Origin: JBKJML01 sp046596415
Lineage (GTDB): Bacteria; Actinomycetota; Thermoleophilia; Gaiellales; Gaiellaceae
DNA: 11,186 bases
Reading direction: 5' to 3'
Assembly: GCA_046596415.1 (NCBI GenBank)
Contig: JBKJML010000268.1
Coordinates: 1-11,186, forward strand
The notes under the pieces are model-generated. The model saw only the letters and a program-made list of their open reading frames with translations, was not told where the DNA came from and did not search any database. Below are positions 1 to 6,500 of the stretch, piece by piece (within the stretch, counting starts at the first letter, position 1; the number at the start of each line of letters is the position of its first letter). The position numbers and the translations under genes are program-made.

Positions 1-175
1 CCTGACGCAGGTCGGAGCGGTGAGGACGGCGCTCGAGCGCGTCGGGCTCGAGGTGCTGAAGGAACATGTCAACCACTGCGTCCACGGCGCGCTCGCCACG
101 GGCGATGCAAAGGCGGCACAGGAGAAGACCGCGGAGCTGCTGGCAGCCGTCGAGCGCTTCGCCAAGACGACCTAG
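1..175 (+). CDS. csoR: CsoR/FrmR-family metal-sensing repressor, 3' part only
   Basis: The frame is open from base 2 to a TAG at 173-175 and gives the last 57 residues of a protein whose start lies upstream of the window. The fragment begins LTQVGAVRTALERVGLE and continues EHVNHCV, then a helix rich in Ala, Glu and Lys. This matches the C-terminal half of the CsoR/RcnR/FrmR (DUF156) four-helix repressors. The HxxxC pair (His and Cys of HVNHC) corresponds to the His61/Cys65 copper ligands of mycobacterial CsoR; the third ligand, Cys36, would lie outside the window. These repressors leave DNA when Cu(I), or another inducer in related subfamilies, binds. The gene stops 10 bases before the P-type ATPase start, and its stop codon lies in that gene's ribosome-binding site, so the two are very probably co-transcribed and the repressor probably controls the pump. 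Which metal is sensed cannot be fixed from this fragment. Confidence 0.88.
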   Translation, partial: LTQVGAVRTALERVGLEVLKEHVNHCVHGALATGDAKAAQEKTAELLAAVERFAKTT

Positions 176-178
176 GAG
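174..178 (+). promoter_or_regulatory. Ribosome-binding site deciding the ATPase start
   Basis: AGGAG overlaps the csoR stop codon and lies 7 nt before the GTG at 186. It supports GTG 186 over the in-frame ATG at 66, which lies inside csoR, and suggests translational coupling of repressor and pump. Confidence 0.7.
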
Positions 179-185
179 CACTGGC

Positions 186-2507
186 GTGCGCATAGACCAC
201 GCAAACCTGACCAAGGCCGTGTTCCACGTCGGTGGGCTGCACTATGCGTCCGAGAAGGCGGTCGTCGAGCGAGCGCTCGCGGCACAGCCCGGCGTTGCAG
301 CAGTCGACGCGAACCCCGTCGCGCAGACAGCGACGGTCGAGTACGACCCGTCGGCGACCTCGATCGAGCAGCTCAAGCAGTGGATCGAGGCCTGCGGCTT
401 CCACTGTGCCGGCCGCTCGGTGCCAGGCCACGTCTGCGACCCGCTCGCGCGCGAGGACGCCGACGCGCCTGCGCACGACAACGCCGCCTCCGCACGCGCC
501 GACGACGCCCATGGTCAGGGCCACGGCGGTCACGCCGGCATGTCGATGGCGGCGATGGTGCTCGACATGCGCAACCGCTTCGTCGTCGCGGTGGCGCTCG
601 CGATCCCGATCGCGCTCTGGTCGCCGCTCGGCGAGAGCCTCTTCGGCTCGACGCCGCCGACGCCATTCGAGATCGGCGACGAGCTCTGGCAGTTCTTCCT
701 CAGCCTCCCGGTCGTCTTCTACTCGTCCTCGCTCTTCTTCGTGGGTGCCTGGAAGGCGCTGCGCGCGAAGACGCTGGACATGATGGTGCTCGTCGCCGTG
801 GCGATCGGCACCGGCTGGCTCTACTCGGTCGCCGCCACCTTCTGGATCGAGAGCGATGTCTTCTACGAAGCGGTCGCCTTCCTCGCGGGGTTCGTCCTGC
901 TCGGACACTGGTTCGAGCTGCGCGCCCGCGGCGGCGCGAATGACGCGATCCGGGCCCTGCTCGACCTGGCGCCGCCGAAGGCCGTCGTCATTCGCGACGG
1001 GCAGGAGGTCGAGGTACCGACCGCGGAGGTGGCGGTCGGCGACCTGCTCCTGATCCGCCCTGGCTCGAAGGTGAGTGTCGACGCCGAGGTCGTCGAGGGT
1101 GAGAGCGCAGTCGACGAGTCGATGGTGACCGGCGAATCGATGCCGGTCACGAAGCGGCCCGGCCATAAGCTGATCGGCGCGACGATCAACAAGCAGGGGA
1201 CGCTCCGAGCGCGCGCTACAGCGGTCGGCTCGGACACGGCACTGGCCCAGATCGTCAAGCTCGTCCAGGAGGCGCAGAACTCGAAGGCGCCCGCCCAGCG
1301 ACTGGCCGACCGCGCGGCCTTCTGGCTCGTGCTGGTGGCGCTGCTCGGCGGCTTCGGGACTTTCTTCGCCTGGTGGGGCGTCTTCGACCGACCGGTGCTC
1401 GTCGCGCTCCTGTTCGCGATCACGGTCGTCGTCGTCACGTGCCCGGACGCGCTCGGGCTCGCAACACCGACCGCGATCATGGTCGGCACCGGCCTCGGCG
1501 CACAGCGCGGGATCCTGTTCAAGAACGCGATCGCGATCGAGCAGTCGGCGCACCTGGACACGGTCGTGCTCGACAAAACGGGGACGCTCACGCTCGGGAA
1601 GCCGGACGTCGTCGAGATCCACACCGACGGTGTCGACGAGACGGAGCTGCTCCGCCTCGTCGCAGCCGTCGAGCGCGAGAGCGAGCATCCGCTGGCCGAG
1701 GCGATCGTCAAGGCAGCCGACGCCCGAGGTGTCGACTCGATCCGCGCCGAACGGTTCGAGGCGGTCGCCGGGCACGGCGCGATCGCGACGGTCGAAGGCC
1801 GGCGGGTCGTGGTCGGAAACCGCCGCCTCTTCGAGCGCGAGGGAATCTCCCTGGGCAGCCTCACCGCCCGCGCCGACGAGCTGGCCGGGGCGGGACGCAC
1901 CGTCGTCCACATCGCACTCGACGGCTCACCCGCCGGGCTGATCGCGATCGCCGACGCGGTGCGCGAGACCGCGGCCGAAGCCATCGCCGCGCTCAAGGAG
2001 CTCGGCATCCGCCCGGTCATGCTCACCGGCGACAACCACCAGACCGCAGAGCGAATCGCCGCCGCGCTCGGGATCGACGAGGTGCTGGCCGAGGTGCTGC
2101 CCGGCGACAAGGCGGCCAAGGTGGCCGAGCTCCAGGCCCAGGGACGCAAGGTGGCGATGGTCGGCGACGGCGTCAACGACGCGCCCGCCCTCGCCCAGGC
2201 CGACGTCGGCATCGCAATCGGCGCCGGCACCGACGTCGCGATCGAGACCGCCGACGTCGTGCTCATGCGCTCCGACCCGCTCGATGTTGCGTCCGCGATC
2301 GTGATCGGTCGCGGCACGGTCCGCAAGATGCGCCAGAACCTCGGCTGGGCGATCGGCTACAACTCGCTCGCGCTGCCGATCGCCGCCGGCGTCTTCGAGC
2401 CGTGGGGGCTGACGCTCCGGCCGGAGATCGCCGCGATCTCGATGTCGGGCTCGAGCGTGCTGGTCGCGGTCAACGCACTCGCCCTCAAGCGCCTCCGCCT
2501 GCGCTAG
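186..2507 (+). CDS. Heavy-metal (probably copper) P1B-type ATPase with CPD motif
   Basis: A 773-residue membrane pump that would move a transition-metal ion across the membrane at the cost of ATP. The frame extends upstream to an ATG at 66, but that part overlaps csoR and reads as low-complexity Arg/Ser. The GTG at 186 is preceded by AGGAG (174-178) at 7 nt, so I start there. Order: an HMA-like domain (about 10-72) whose CxxC cysteines are replaced (GLHYASE); a Cys/His segment with C70, C74, C84 and H97-H116; four membrane helices; the actuator loop with TGES at 315-318; helices 5 and 6, the latter with C419-P420-D421; DKTGT with phosphorylated D463; HP at 501-502; GDGVND at 660-665; and two final helices with YN and MSGSS. 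Eight helices and the P/N domains are complete. The His-rich N-terminus, GHWFELRAR and the helix-8 motif resemble CopB-like (P1B-3) pumps more than classical CopA. Copper is inferred from the csoR neighbour; the CPD motif leaves specificity open. Confidence 0.93.
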   Translation: MRIDHANLTKAVFHVGGLHYASEKAVVERALAAQPGVAAVDANPVAQTATVEYDPSATSIEQLKQWIEACGFHCAGRSVPGHVCDPLAREDADAPAHDNAASARADDAHGQGHGGHAGMSMAAMVLDMRNRFVVAVALAIPIALWSPLGESLFGSTPPTPFEIGDELWQFFLSLPVVFYSSSLFFVGAWKALRAKTLDMMVLVAVAIGTGWLYSVAATFWIESDVFYEAVAFLAGFVLLGHWFELRARGGANDAIRALLDLAPPKAVVIRDGQEVEVPTAEVAVGDLLLIRPGSKVSVDAEVVEGESAVDESMVTGESMPVTKRPGHKLIGATINKQGTLRARATAVGSDTALAQIVKLVQEAQNSKAPAQRLADRAAFWLVLVALLGGFGTFFAWWGVFDRPVLVALLFAITVVVVTCPDALGLATPTAIMVGTGLGAQRGILFKNAIAIEQSAHLDTVVLDKTGTLTLGKPDVVEIHTDGVDETELLRLVAAVERESEHPLAEAIVKAADARGVDSIRAERFEAVAGHGAIATVEGRRVVVGNRRLFEREGISLGSLTARADELAGAGRTVVHIALDGSPAGLIAIADAVRETAAEAIAALKELGIRPVMLTGDNHQTAERIAAALGIDEVLAEVLPGDKAAKVAELQAQGRKVAMVGDGVNDAPALAQADVGIAIGAGTDVAIETADVVLMRSDPLDVASAIVIGRGTVRKMRQNLGWAIGYNSLALPIAAGVFEPWGLTLRPEIAAISMSGSSVLVAVNALALKRLRLR

Positions 2508-2548
2508 TTCGGCCCCAGGGGCGCCACGCAGGCCCGGTGAACCACGTC

Positions 2549-2554
2549 TACACT
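2549..2554 (+). promoter_or_regulatory. Candidate -10 element (TACACT) for a leaderless transcript
   Basis: TACACT fits the TANNNT -10 pattern and ends 7 nt before ATG 2562, where no Shine-Dalgarno is present. Transcription would then start at or next to the start codon. I see no convincing -35 hexamer. Confidence 0.4.
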
Positions 2555-2561
2555 TCCCGGC

Positions 2562-3353
2562 ATGCGGCGTGGTTGGGCCGACTTCCTGGGCGAGGCGGAC
2601 ACTGTGGGGCACGCGGTCGAGATCTACAGCGACCTCGACGAGCTCACCGAGTCCGTCGCGACCCATCTTTCCACCGGCTTCTCGGCCGGCGGGGCGGCGC
2701 TCGTCGTCGCACGGCCGGCACACACGATGCGCTTCCGCGAGACACTCGCTGCCGCCGGTTGGGACGTGCCGGCCCTCGAGCGCGACGGGCGCCTGCTGGT
2801 CACCGATGCAGCCGAGACGCTCGAGGCGATCATGGACGGCGGAGCGCCCTCCGAGGCCCGGTTCGAGCAGATCGTCGGAACGCTGCTCGACCGCGCTGCG
2901 ACCAACGGTTCCGGTGTCGTGCGGGTGTTCGGCGAGATGGTCGACCTGCTCATGGAGAGCGGCCGCCCCGAGGCTGCGCTCGCCCTCGAATCGCTCTGGA
3001 ATGACAGCGCGGAGACGCGGCGCTTCTCGTTGCTCTGCGCCTACCAGCTCGACGTCTTCGACCCGGGCGCTCAGGTCGGCTCGCTGCCGCAGGTGTGCGC
3101 AGCGCACTCCCACGTCCTCCCCGCCCACGACGCCGACCGGCTCGCGCGCGCCGTCGATCTCGCCCTCGTCGACGTGCTCGGCGAAACCGAAGCCGCCAAC
3201 GTGCAGCTCCTCGTCGGCACTCAGATCTACGAGGACCGGATGCCTACCTCCCAGCTCGTCCTGATGTGGATCAGCGACAAGATGCCCGGGCTCGCCGAGC
3301 GAGTGCTCGCGTCCGCCCGGTCGCATTACGACACCCCGGCCGCAGCCGCCTGA
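2562..3353 (+). CDS. Stand-alone MEDS-domain sensory protein
   Basis: A 263-residue soluble protein. Residues about 15-165 read as a MEDS domain (named from methanogen/methylotroph DcmR sensory proteins): HAVEIYSD near 17-24, ALVVARPAH near 46-54, an ETLEAIMDGG segment near 86-95, VFGEMVDLL with F123-G124-E125, and FSLLCAY at 155-161. This family occurs alone or fused to PAS, kinase or regulator domains; DcmR itself is a dichloromethane-responsive regulator. The remaining 95 or so residues (VCAAHSHVLP onward, with VGTQIYEDRMP and QLVLMWISDKMP) look conserved and folded, but I cannot assign them. There is no DNA-binding or kinase domain and no membrane helix, so the output is unknown. No Shine-Dalgarno precedes ATG 2562; a TACACT hexamer 7 nt upstream suggests a leaderless transcript. 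It lies 54 nt after the ATPase gene, and a link to metal sensing would be speculation. Confidence 0.85.
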   Translation: MRRGWADFLGEADTVGHAVEIYSDLDELTESVATHLSTGFSAGGAALVVARPAHTMRFRETLAAAGWDVPALERDGRLLVTDAAETLEAIMDGGAPSEARFEQIVGTLLDRAATNGSGVVRVFGEMVDLLMESGRPEAALALESLWNDSAETRRFSLLCAYQLDVFDPGAQVGSLPQVCAAHSHVLPAHDADRLARAVDLALVDVLGETEAANVQLLVGTQIYEDRMPTSQLVLMWISDKMPGLAERVLASARSHYDTPAAAA

Positions 3354-3472
3354 CCTCCGTGTGCCGAGCCCGGTGGCTCGCGCTTCGCGCGGCCCTCCTC
3401 GCCGTGTGCTCGTTCGGAACAGGAGGCGCGTGCGCGACGCCCGCCGCTCCTCGAGGCCGCCCGAGTCCCGGG
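3354..3472. terminator. Convergent intergenic gap with weak terminator-like hairpin
   Basis: These 119 bases separate the MEDS gene from the convergent minus-strand gene. At 3365-3380 CGAGCC and GGCTCG pair around a CGGT loop, and a short CGCG-CTT-CGCG dyad follows. There is no T-run on either strand. A bidirectional terminator is expected here by position, but the sequence support is weak. Confidence 0.25.
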
Positions 3473-4129
3473 CTAGTCGTCGCGAGCTGCAGTCGGCTCG
3501 GGTAACGCCGGCACGGAGTGCACCTCGGTCTCCTCGCCGACCGCCGGCGGCAGCTTGGCCACCATCGTGCGCGACTCGGAGCCGTCGGGAGGCGCCATCG
3601 CGGTCAGCTCGACGGGCGGCACGGCCCACGGATCGGTCTCCTCGGAGAGCGTGGTCGGCGCGACGGGGATCAACGAGACCTGCTCGAGGCGCCAACGCGC
3701 CCGACGGGCTGCGGCGATCCACTCGGAGCCGGCGACGAGCGCCCACGCGGCAGCCATCAGGAAGACGATGCCGGCCGCACCGAGCTCGGCAAGCGCAGCG
3801 CCGACCGCGACGAGCGCGAGGAACGCCCCCTCGAGCACGAGCCGCGGCACGACGAGCGGGCGAGGGAGGGGCGGCGGCACCGTCGAGACCCACTCCGGCG
3901 CCGGGCCGGCGTCGCCGTCGAGGCCGGGCCAGCTCTCGTCCTCCTCGAGGTAGTCGGGTAGCGGCGAGGGCGACGGCGCCAGGCGCGGCGAGCGCAACAC
4001 GCGCACAGCCGTCTCGAGCTCGCGCACCCGGCTCTGGTACGCCGAGAACGCCTCCTCGACGGCGTGACGGTCGAAGCCGTCGCCGGCAGGCAGGTCGTCG
4101 ATCCGCGGCAGCGAGTCGTCAGGTGTCAT
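3473..4129 (-). CDS. Hypothetical membrane protein, two helices and disordered arms
   Basis: I do not recognise this 218-residue protein. Residues 20-46 (FDRHAVEEAFSAYQSRVREL and on) look like a short amphipathic or coiled-coil helix. Residues 47-95 are rich in Pro and acidic residues and probably disordered. Two hydrophobic stretches at about 97-114 and 117-134 form a likely hairpin of membrane helices, followed by a basic stretch (AARRARWR) that suggests a cytoplasmic face. The last 65 or so residues are again Pro/Glu-rich. There are no catalytic motifs and no signal peptide. I chose ATG 4129; a GTG three codons upstream (4138) is possible. A CATACT hexamer at 4139-4144 ends 9 nt before ATG 4129, which would suit a leaderless start. 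It lies 59 nt behind the other minus-strand gene and may share its transcript. Codon use and frame openness suggest a real gene; the function is unknown. Confidence 0.7.
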   Translation of the reverse strand: MTPDDSLPRIDDLPAGDGFDRHAVEEAFSAYQSRVRELETAVRVLRSPRLAPSPSPLPDYLEEDESWPGLDGDAGPAPEWVSTVPPPLPRPLVVPRLVLEGAFLALVAVGAALAELGAAGIVFLMAAAWALVAGSEWIAAARRARWRLEQVSLIPVAPTTLSEETDPWAVPPVELTAMAPPDGSESRTMVAKLPPAVGEETEVHSVPALPEPTAARDD

Positions 4130-4188
4130 TGACCCCACAGTATGCAGGCCTTTCTCATCACCGCGACCCTTTCCTCCCTGGCTGGTTG

Positions 4189-4485
4189 CTACTCGCCGGG
4201 CGGCAGGCGCATCGAATCGATCGCCTCCTGGGCGCGATCGTGCACGCGGCGGCGGCGCGCTTCGAGCGACTGCGGCACGATGTCCTCGACCGCGTCGACC
4301 GGGGTCTCGCCGGCCTCGAACTCGGCCCGATCCTCGGCGACCCCACGCGACTCCTCGAGCTTGAGCCGCAGTTCCTCCGCCGGGTCGGCGACGCCGGTGG
4401 GCGCGCCGCGGCCACGTCGGCGGAGCAGTCGCGCCCCGGCCGCGACCCCGGCGGCACCGAGCAGGAACGAGAGGAGGCGGCGCAT
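4189..4485 (-). CDS. Small membrane-anchored hypothetical protein
   Basis: A 98-residue protein with one N-terminal hydrophobic segment (about residues 4-20, after MRRLL) followed at once by a strongly basic cluster (RLLRRRGRG). This fits an N-terminal membrane anchor with a cytoplasmic tail. The tail is charged and mostly helical by eye (PAEELRLKLEESRG, SLEARRRRVHDRAQEAID). I recognise no family; small proteins of this build are common in actinomycete genomes. It is transcribed away from rpsF and towards the other minus-strand membrane protein, with 59 nt between them. TAGCAT (4494-4499, minus strand) ends 8 nt before the ATG and no Shine-Dalgarno is visible, so the mRNA may be leaderless. 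No function can be assigned. Confidence 0.65.
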   Translation of the reverse strand: MRRLLSFLLGAAGVAAGARLLRRRGRGAPTGVADPAEELRLKLEESRGVAEDRAEFEAGETPVDAVEDIVPQSLEARRRRVHDRAQEAIDSMRLPPGE

Positions 4486-4493
4486 CGGGGTTG

Positions 4494-4499
4494 ATGCTA
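4494..4499 (-). promoter_or_regulatory. Candidate -10 element (TAGCAT) for the small membrane protein
   Basis: On the minus strand TAGCAT fits TANNNT and ends 8 nt before the ATG at 4485, with no Shine-Dalgarno between. It lies in the 122-nt divergent spacer that must also hold the rpsF operon promoter, for which TACTCT at 4508-4513 is a weak candidate. Confidence 0.4.
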
Positions 4500-4607
4500 G
4501 ATGCTGCTACTCTTCACCGCGCTTCCTGCCTCGCCTCGCGTCACCCGTTCCCGGTGCCGCCTGCCGGCGAGGCCGCCTAAGACCGAAGGAAGGAGTACAG
4601 GGAACCT
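4500..4607 (+). promoter_or_regulatory. rpsF operon leader and ribosome-binding site
   Basis: This stretch contains no gene. AAGGAAGGAG (4586-4595) lies 12 nt before ATG 4608, with a second purine run (AGGGAA, 4599-4604) closer in. The GC-rich part at about 4550-4578 has CCGG and GCCT/AGGC pairings with CCG triplets. In many bacteria the S6:S18 complex binds a CCG-containing leader hairpin to repress this operon. Position and composition allow that here, but I could not fold a convincing match by eye. Confidence 0.35.
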
Positions 4608-4979
4608 ATGATCGACTACGAGATCCTGCTGATGCTGGACCCCGAGCTCCCCGAGGAGCGGCAGTCCGAGATCGTCTCGCGCACCCGCGAGCTGATCGAG
4701 AAGGGCGGCGGCACCTGGGAGCGGCACGACGTGTGGGGCCGGCGGAAGCTCGCCTACCCGATCGACAAGAAAGACGATGGCAGCTACCACCTGCTGAGCT
4801 TCGGCGCGGACGCCGAGACGCTCGATGAGGTCTCCCGCGTGCTCAAGATCGACGACGCCGTGATGCGACATCTTGCGACACGTCGGTATCTGCGCGGTAC
4901 CGGGCAGCCGGTAGCGCCGGGCCCGCCTCCCAGCGAGGATGAGCCCGTCAGCACCGAAGCCCCGCTCGAGGAGGACTAA
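4608..4979 (+). CDS. rpsF: 30S ribosomal protein S6
   Basis: A 123-residue protein of the small ribosomal subunit platform, where it pairs with S18. The N-terminus MIDYEILLMLDPEL, the central GGGTWERHDVWGRRKLAYPI and YHLLSF are typical S6 segments, and the body ends near VMRHLATRRYL (about residue 95). The remaining 28 or so residues form a Gly/Pro-rich tail ending in acidic residues (LEED), somewhat longer than a minimal S6. It is the first gene of a four-gene ribosomal/replication operon. Its TAA shares a base with the ATG of ssb (TAATG), so translation is probably coupled. Regulation through an S6:S18-binding leader is known for the family, but I cannot show it here. Confidence 0.97.
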   Translation: MIDYEILLMLDPELPEERQSEIVSRTRELIEKGGGTWERHDVWGRRKLAYPIDKKDDGSYHLLSFGADAETLDEVSRVLKIDDAVMRHLATRRYLRGTGQPVAPGPPPSEDEPVSTEAPLEED

Positions 4980-5422
4980 TGGCAGTCAACATCAACAGCG
5001 TCGTCCTGGTCGGCAACCTGACCCGCGACCCTGAGCTCCGGCACACGCCGTCGGGCACAGCCGTCACGACCCTGCGGATCGCGGTCAACGACCGCGTGAA
5101 GAAGGGTGAGGAGTGGAGCGACGCCGCCTACTACTTCGACGTCACCGTCTGGGGTCGCACGGCCGAGAACTGCGCGCAGTACCTCGCCAAGGGTCGCCCG
5201 GTCGGCGTCCAGGGGAAGCTCACCTGGCGCGAGTGGGACGCCCAGGACGGCACCAAGCGGCAGTCCGTCGAGGTCGTCGCCGACAACGTCCAGTTCCTCG
5301 GTAGCCGCGAGGGTGGCGGCGACGCTGCCGGTGGCGGCGGACAGTTCGTGCCGCCGCAGGCCGCTACCGCCGCGGGGGCCGACTTCGGCTCCGCGCCCGC
5401 CGACGACGACATTCCGTTCTAA
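4979..5422 (+). CDS. ssb: Single-stranded DNA-binding protein
   Basis: A 147-residue SSB that coats single-stranded DNA at forks and repair sites. The N-terminal OB fold (about 1-110) shows NSVVLVGNLTRDPELR, TTLRIAVND, the YYFDVTVWG strand and VQGKLTWREW. A Gly/Ala/Gln-rich linker follows, and the chain ends in DDDIPF, the conserved acidic tip that recruits partner proteins. The start ATG overlaps the rpsF stop by one base, and AGGAGG (4969-4974) lies 4 nt upstream, inside rpsF. The linker is short compared with typical actinobacterial SSBs. The next gene, rpsR, starts 10 nt after the stop. This is the replicative SSB by position in the rpsF-ssb-rpsR-rplI operon. Confidence 0.97.
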   Translation: MAVNINSVVLVGNLTRDPELRHTPSGTAVTTLRIAVNDRVKKGEEWSDAAYYFDVTVWGRTAENCAQYLAKGRPVGVQGKLTWREWDAQDGTKRQSVEVVADNVQFLGSREGGGDAAGGGGQFVPPQAATAAGADFGSAPADDDIPF

Positions 5423-5432
5423 GGAGCATCGA

Positions 5433-5696
5433 ATGGCACAACCGAAGACCCGTGAGACGCGCAAGCGTCCAGGCTCCTCCACGGCCCCAGGCCGCCGGAA
5501 GAGCTGCCACTTCTGCAAGGACAAGATCGACGAAGTGGACTACAAGAACATCAACCAACTCCGCCGTTACATCTCGGAGAAGGGCAAGATCCGCAACCGT
5601 CGCATCACCGGCGCGTGCCGCAAGCACCAGCGTCAGGTGGCCGTTGCGGTGAAGCGGGCCCGCGAGATGGCGCTCCTGCCGTACGTCGCGGACTGA
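5433..5696 (+). CDS. rpsR: 30S ribosomal protein S18, cysteine (zinc-type) form
   Basis: An 87-residue S18, partner of S6 on the small subunit. The frame is open far upstream inside ssb, but AAGGAG (5421-5426, overlapping the ssb stop) stands 6 nt before ATG 5433 and the protein begins with the expected basic tail. Core signatures are KDKIDEVDYKNINQLRRYI, RRITGACRKHQR and the final MALLPY. Cys25 and Cys28 (CHFC) with Cys62 and His65 (CRKH) form a CxxC...CxxH set typical of the zinc-binding paralogue. Actinobacteria often carry a second, cysteine-free S18 expressed under zinc starvation, so this would be the zinc-replete copy. rplI follows after only 2 nt. Confidence 0.97.
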   Translation: MAQPKTRETRKRPGSSTAPGRRKSCHFCKDKIDEVDYKNINQLRRYISEKGKIRNRRITGACRKHQRQVAVAVKRAREMALLPYVAD

Positions 5697-5698
5697 CC

Positions 5699-6418
5699 AT
5701 GGAAATCATCCTCCTCACAGACGTCGACAAGGTGGGCCTGCGCGGCGAGGTCGTGAACGTCGCCCGCGGCTACGCCCGCAACTACCTGCTCCCGCGAAAG
5801 CTGGCCGAGCCGGCCACCACCGCGAAGGTCGCCGAGCTTGCGAAGCGGGACGCCCAACGCGCCCGGCACGAGGCCCGCACGACCGAGCAGGCACAGGGGA
5901 TCGCAGACACGCTGAACAAGACGGTGCTCCGCTTCGACGTCAAGTCGGGCCCGACGGGGGCATTGTTCGGCTCCGTCACGACAACCGACATCGCGGACGA
6001 GCTCTGGCGGACGCGGAAGATCCGCGTCGACCGGAAGAAGATCGGCACCGACACGATCAAGCGGATCGGGCGCTACTCGATCCCGATCGAGGTGTTCCAG
6101 GACGTGAGCGTCGAGGTCAAGATGCTCGTCGTCCCCGAAGGTGGCGAACTGCCGCCCGAGGAAGAGCTCGCGGCGATGGAGGCAGCCGACGTCGCAGCCG
6201 CGGCAGCGGCCGATGCCGCAACCGTGGAGGCGGTCGAGTCGAAGGAGTACGAGTACGAGGACGATCCCGCCGACGAGGCCGACGAGGCCGACGAGGCTCC
6301 CGCGGTCGCGGAGCCCGACGCCGACGGCGAGGCCGCAGCCGAGCCGGACACCGAAGCGGAGGGCGAGACCGAGGCCGAGCCTTCCGAAAGCTCCGAGCTC
6401 GACCCCGACCGAATCTGA
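5699..6418 (+). CDS. rplI: 50S ribosomal protein L9 with long acidic C-terminal extension
   Basis: A 239-residue protein against the usual length of about 150. Residues 1-146 are an ordinary L9: the N-terminal rRNA-binding domain with the signature around GLRGEVVNVARGYARNYLLP (13-32), the long connecting helix (42-75) and the C-terminal domain (FDVKSGPTGALFGSVTTTDIA to VKMLVVPEG). Residues 147-239 form an extra tail of Glu, Asp, Ala and Pro, with about 35 acidic residues and only two basic ones, including three DEA repeats; it is surely disordered. ATG 5699 is chosen because it begins the canonical MEIILLTDVDKVG and lies 2 nt after the rpsR stop. No Shine-Dalgarno is visible, so coupling to rpsR is likely. 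The frame stays open to a single stop with no sign of frameshift, so the tail looks genuine. A structured spacer follows before dnaB. Confidence 0.96.
   Translation: MEIILLTDVDKVGLRGEVVNVARGYARNYLLPRKLAEPATTAKVAELAKRDAQRARHEARTTEQAQGIADTLNKTVLRFDVKSGPTGALFGSVTTTDIADELWRTRKIRVDRKKIGTDTIKRIGRYSIPIEVFQDVSVEVKMLVVPEGGELPPEEELAAMEAADVAAAAAADAATVEAVESKEYEYEDDPADEADEADEAPAVAEPDADGEAAAEPDTEAEGETEAEPSESSELDPDRI
6272..6298 (+). repeat. Three tandem 9-bp units coding DEA in the L9 tail
   Basis: GACGAGGCC occurs at 6272-6280 and 6281-6289, and GACGAGGCT at 6290-6298. The units are in frame and encode Asp-Glu-Ala three times, so slippage would change tail length without breaking the frame. Confidence 0.85.
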
Positions 6419-6424
6419 CGCGGA

Positions 6425-6469
6425 GATTTCCACAGGCCCCTCGCTGTTTTCCAGGGGCCTGTGGAAATC
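6425..6469. terminator. Perfect 17-bp inverted repeat after rplI
   Basis: The left arm at 6425-6441 (GATTTCCACAGGCCCCT) and the right arm at 6453-6469 are exact reverse complements around an 11-nt loop containing TTTT. It begins 6 nt after the rplI stop, the usual place for an operon terminator. No T-run follows, so it is not a textbook intrinsic terminator. GC-rich actinomycetes often have such tail-less hairpins. Its arms also carry TTTCCACA/TGTGGAAA, which resembles DnaA boxes, so a DNA-level role is possible. Confidence 0.5.
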
Positions 6470-6500
6470 AGGCCGAACTTCCTGCAGGGAGCGGGGTCGT

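Noticed and set aside
66..185. Upstream ATG extension of the P-type ATPase
   Set aside because: The 40 extra residues are read out of frame through the csoR coding region, and a good ribosome-binding site points to GTG 186.
69..1910. Long minus-strand open frame opposite the P-type ATPase (613 codons), and a second one at 863-2326
   Set aside because: Both are Arg/Asp- or Ser/Ala-rich with no domain, lie wholly opposite a strongly motif-supported gene, and are the usual mirror frames of GC-rich coding DNA.
1373..3004. 543-codon plus-strand frame running across the ATPase and MEDS genes
   Set aside because: The translation is Arg/Gly/Ala low complexity and spans the end of one well-supported gene and the start of the next in a different frame.
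1926..3893. 655-codon minus-strand frame
   Set aside because: It covers parts of three supported genes on both strands and has no recognisable motif.
3361..4494. 377-codon plus-strand frame over the two minus-strand membrane proteins
   Set aside because: It is almost entirely Arg/Ala/Pro/Ser without any fold-like pattern, while the minus strand gives plausible membrane proteins.
5106..5432. Extended S18 start inside ssb
   Set aside because: It is a shadow frame of ssb; S18 has its own ribosome-binding site before ATG 5433.
5615..5698. Extended start of L9 inside rpsR
   Set aside because: The added residues overlap rpsR out of frame, and the canonical L9 N-terminus begins exactly at ATG 5699.
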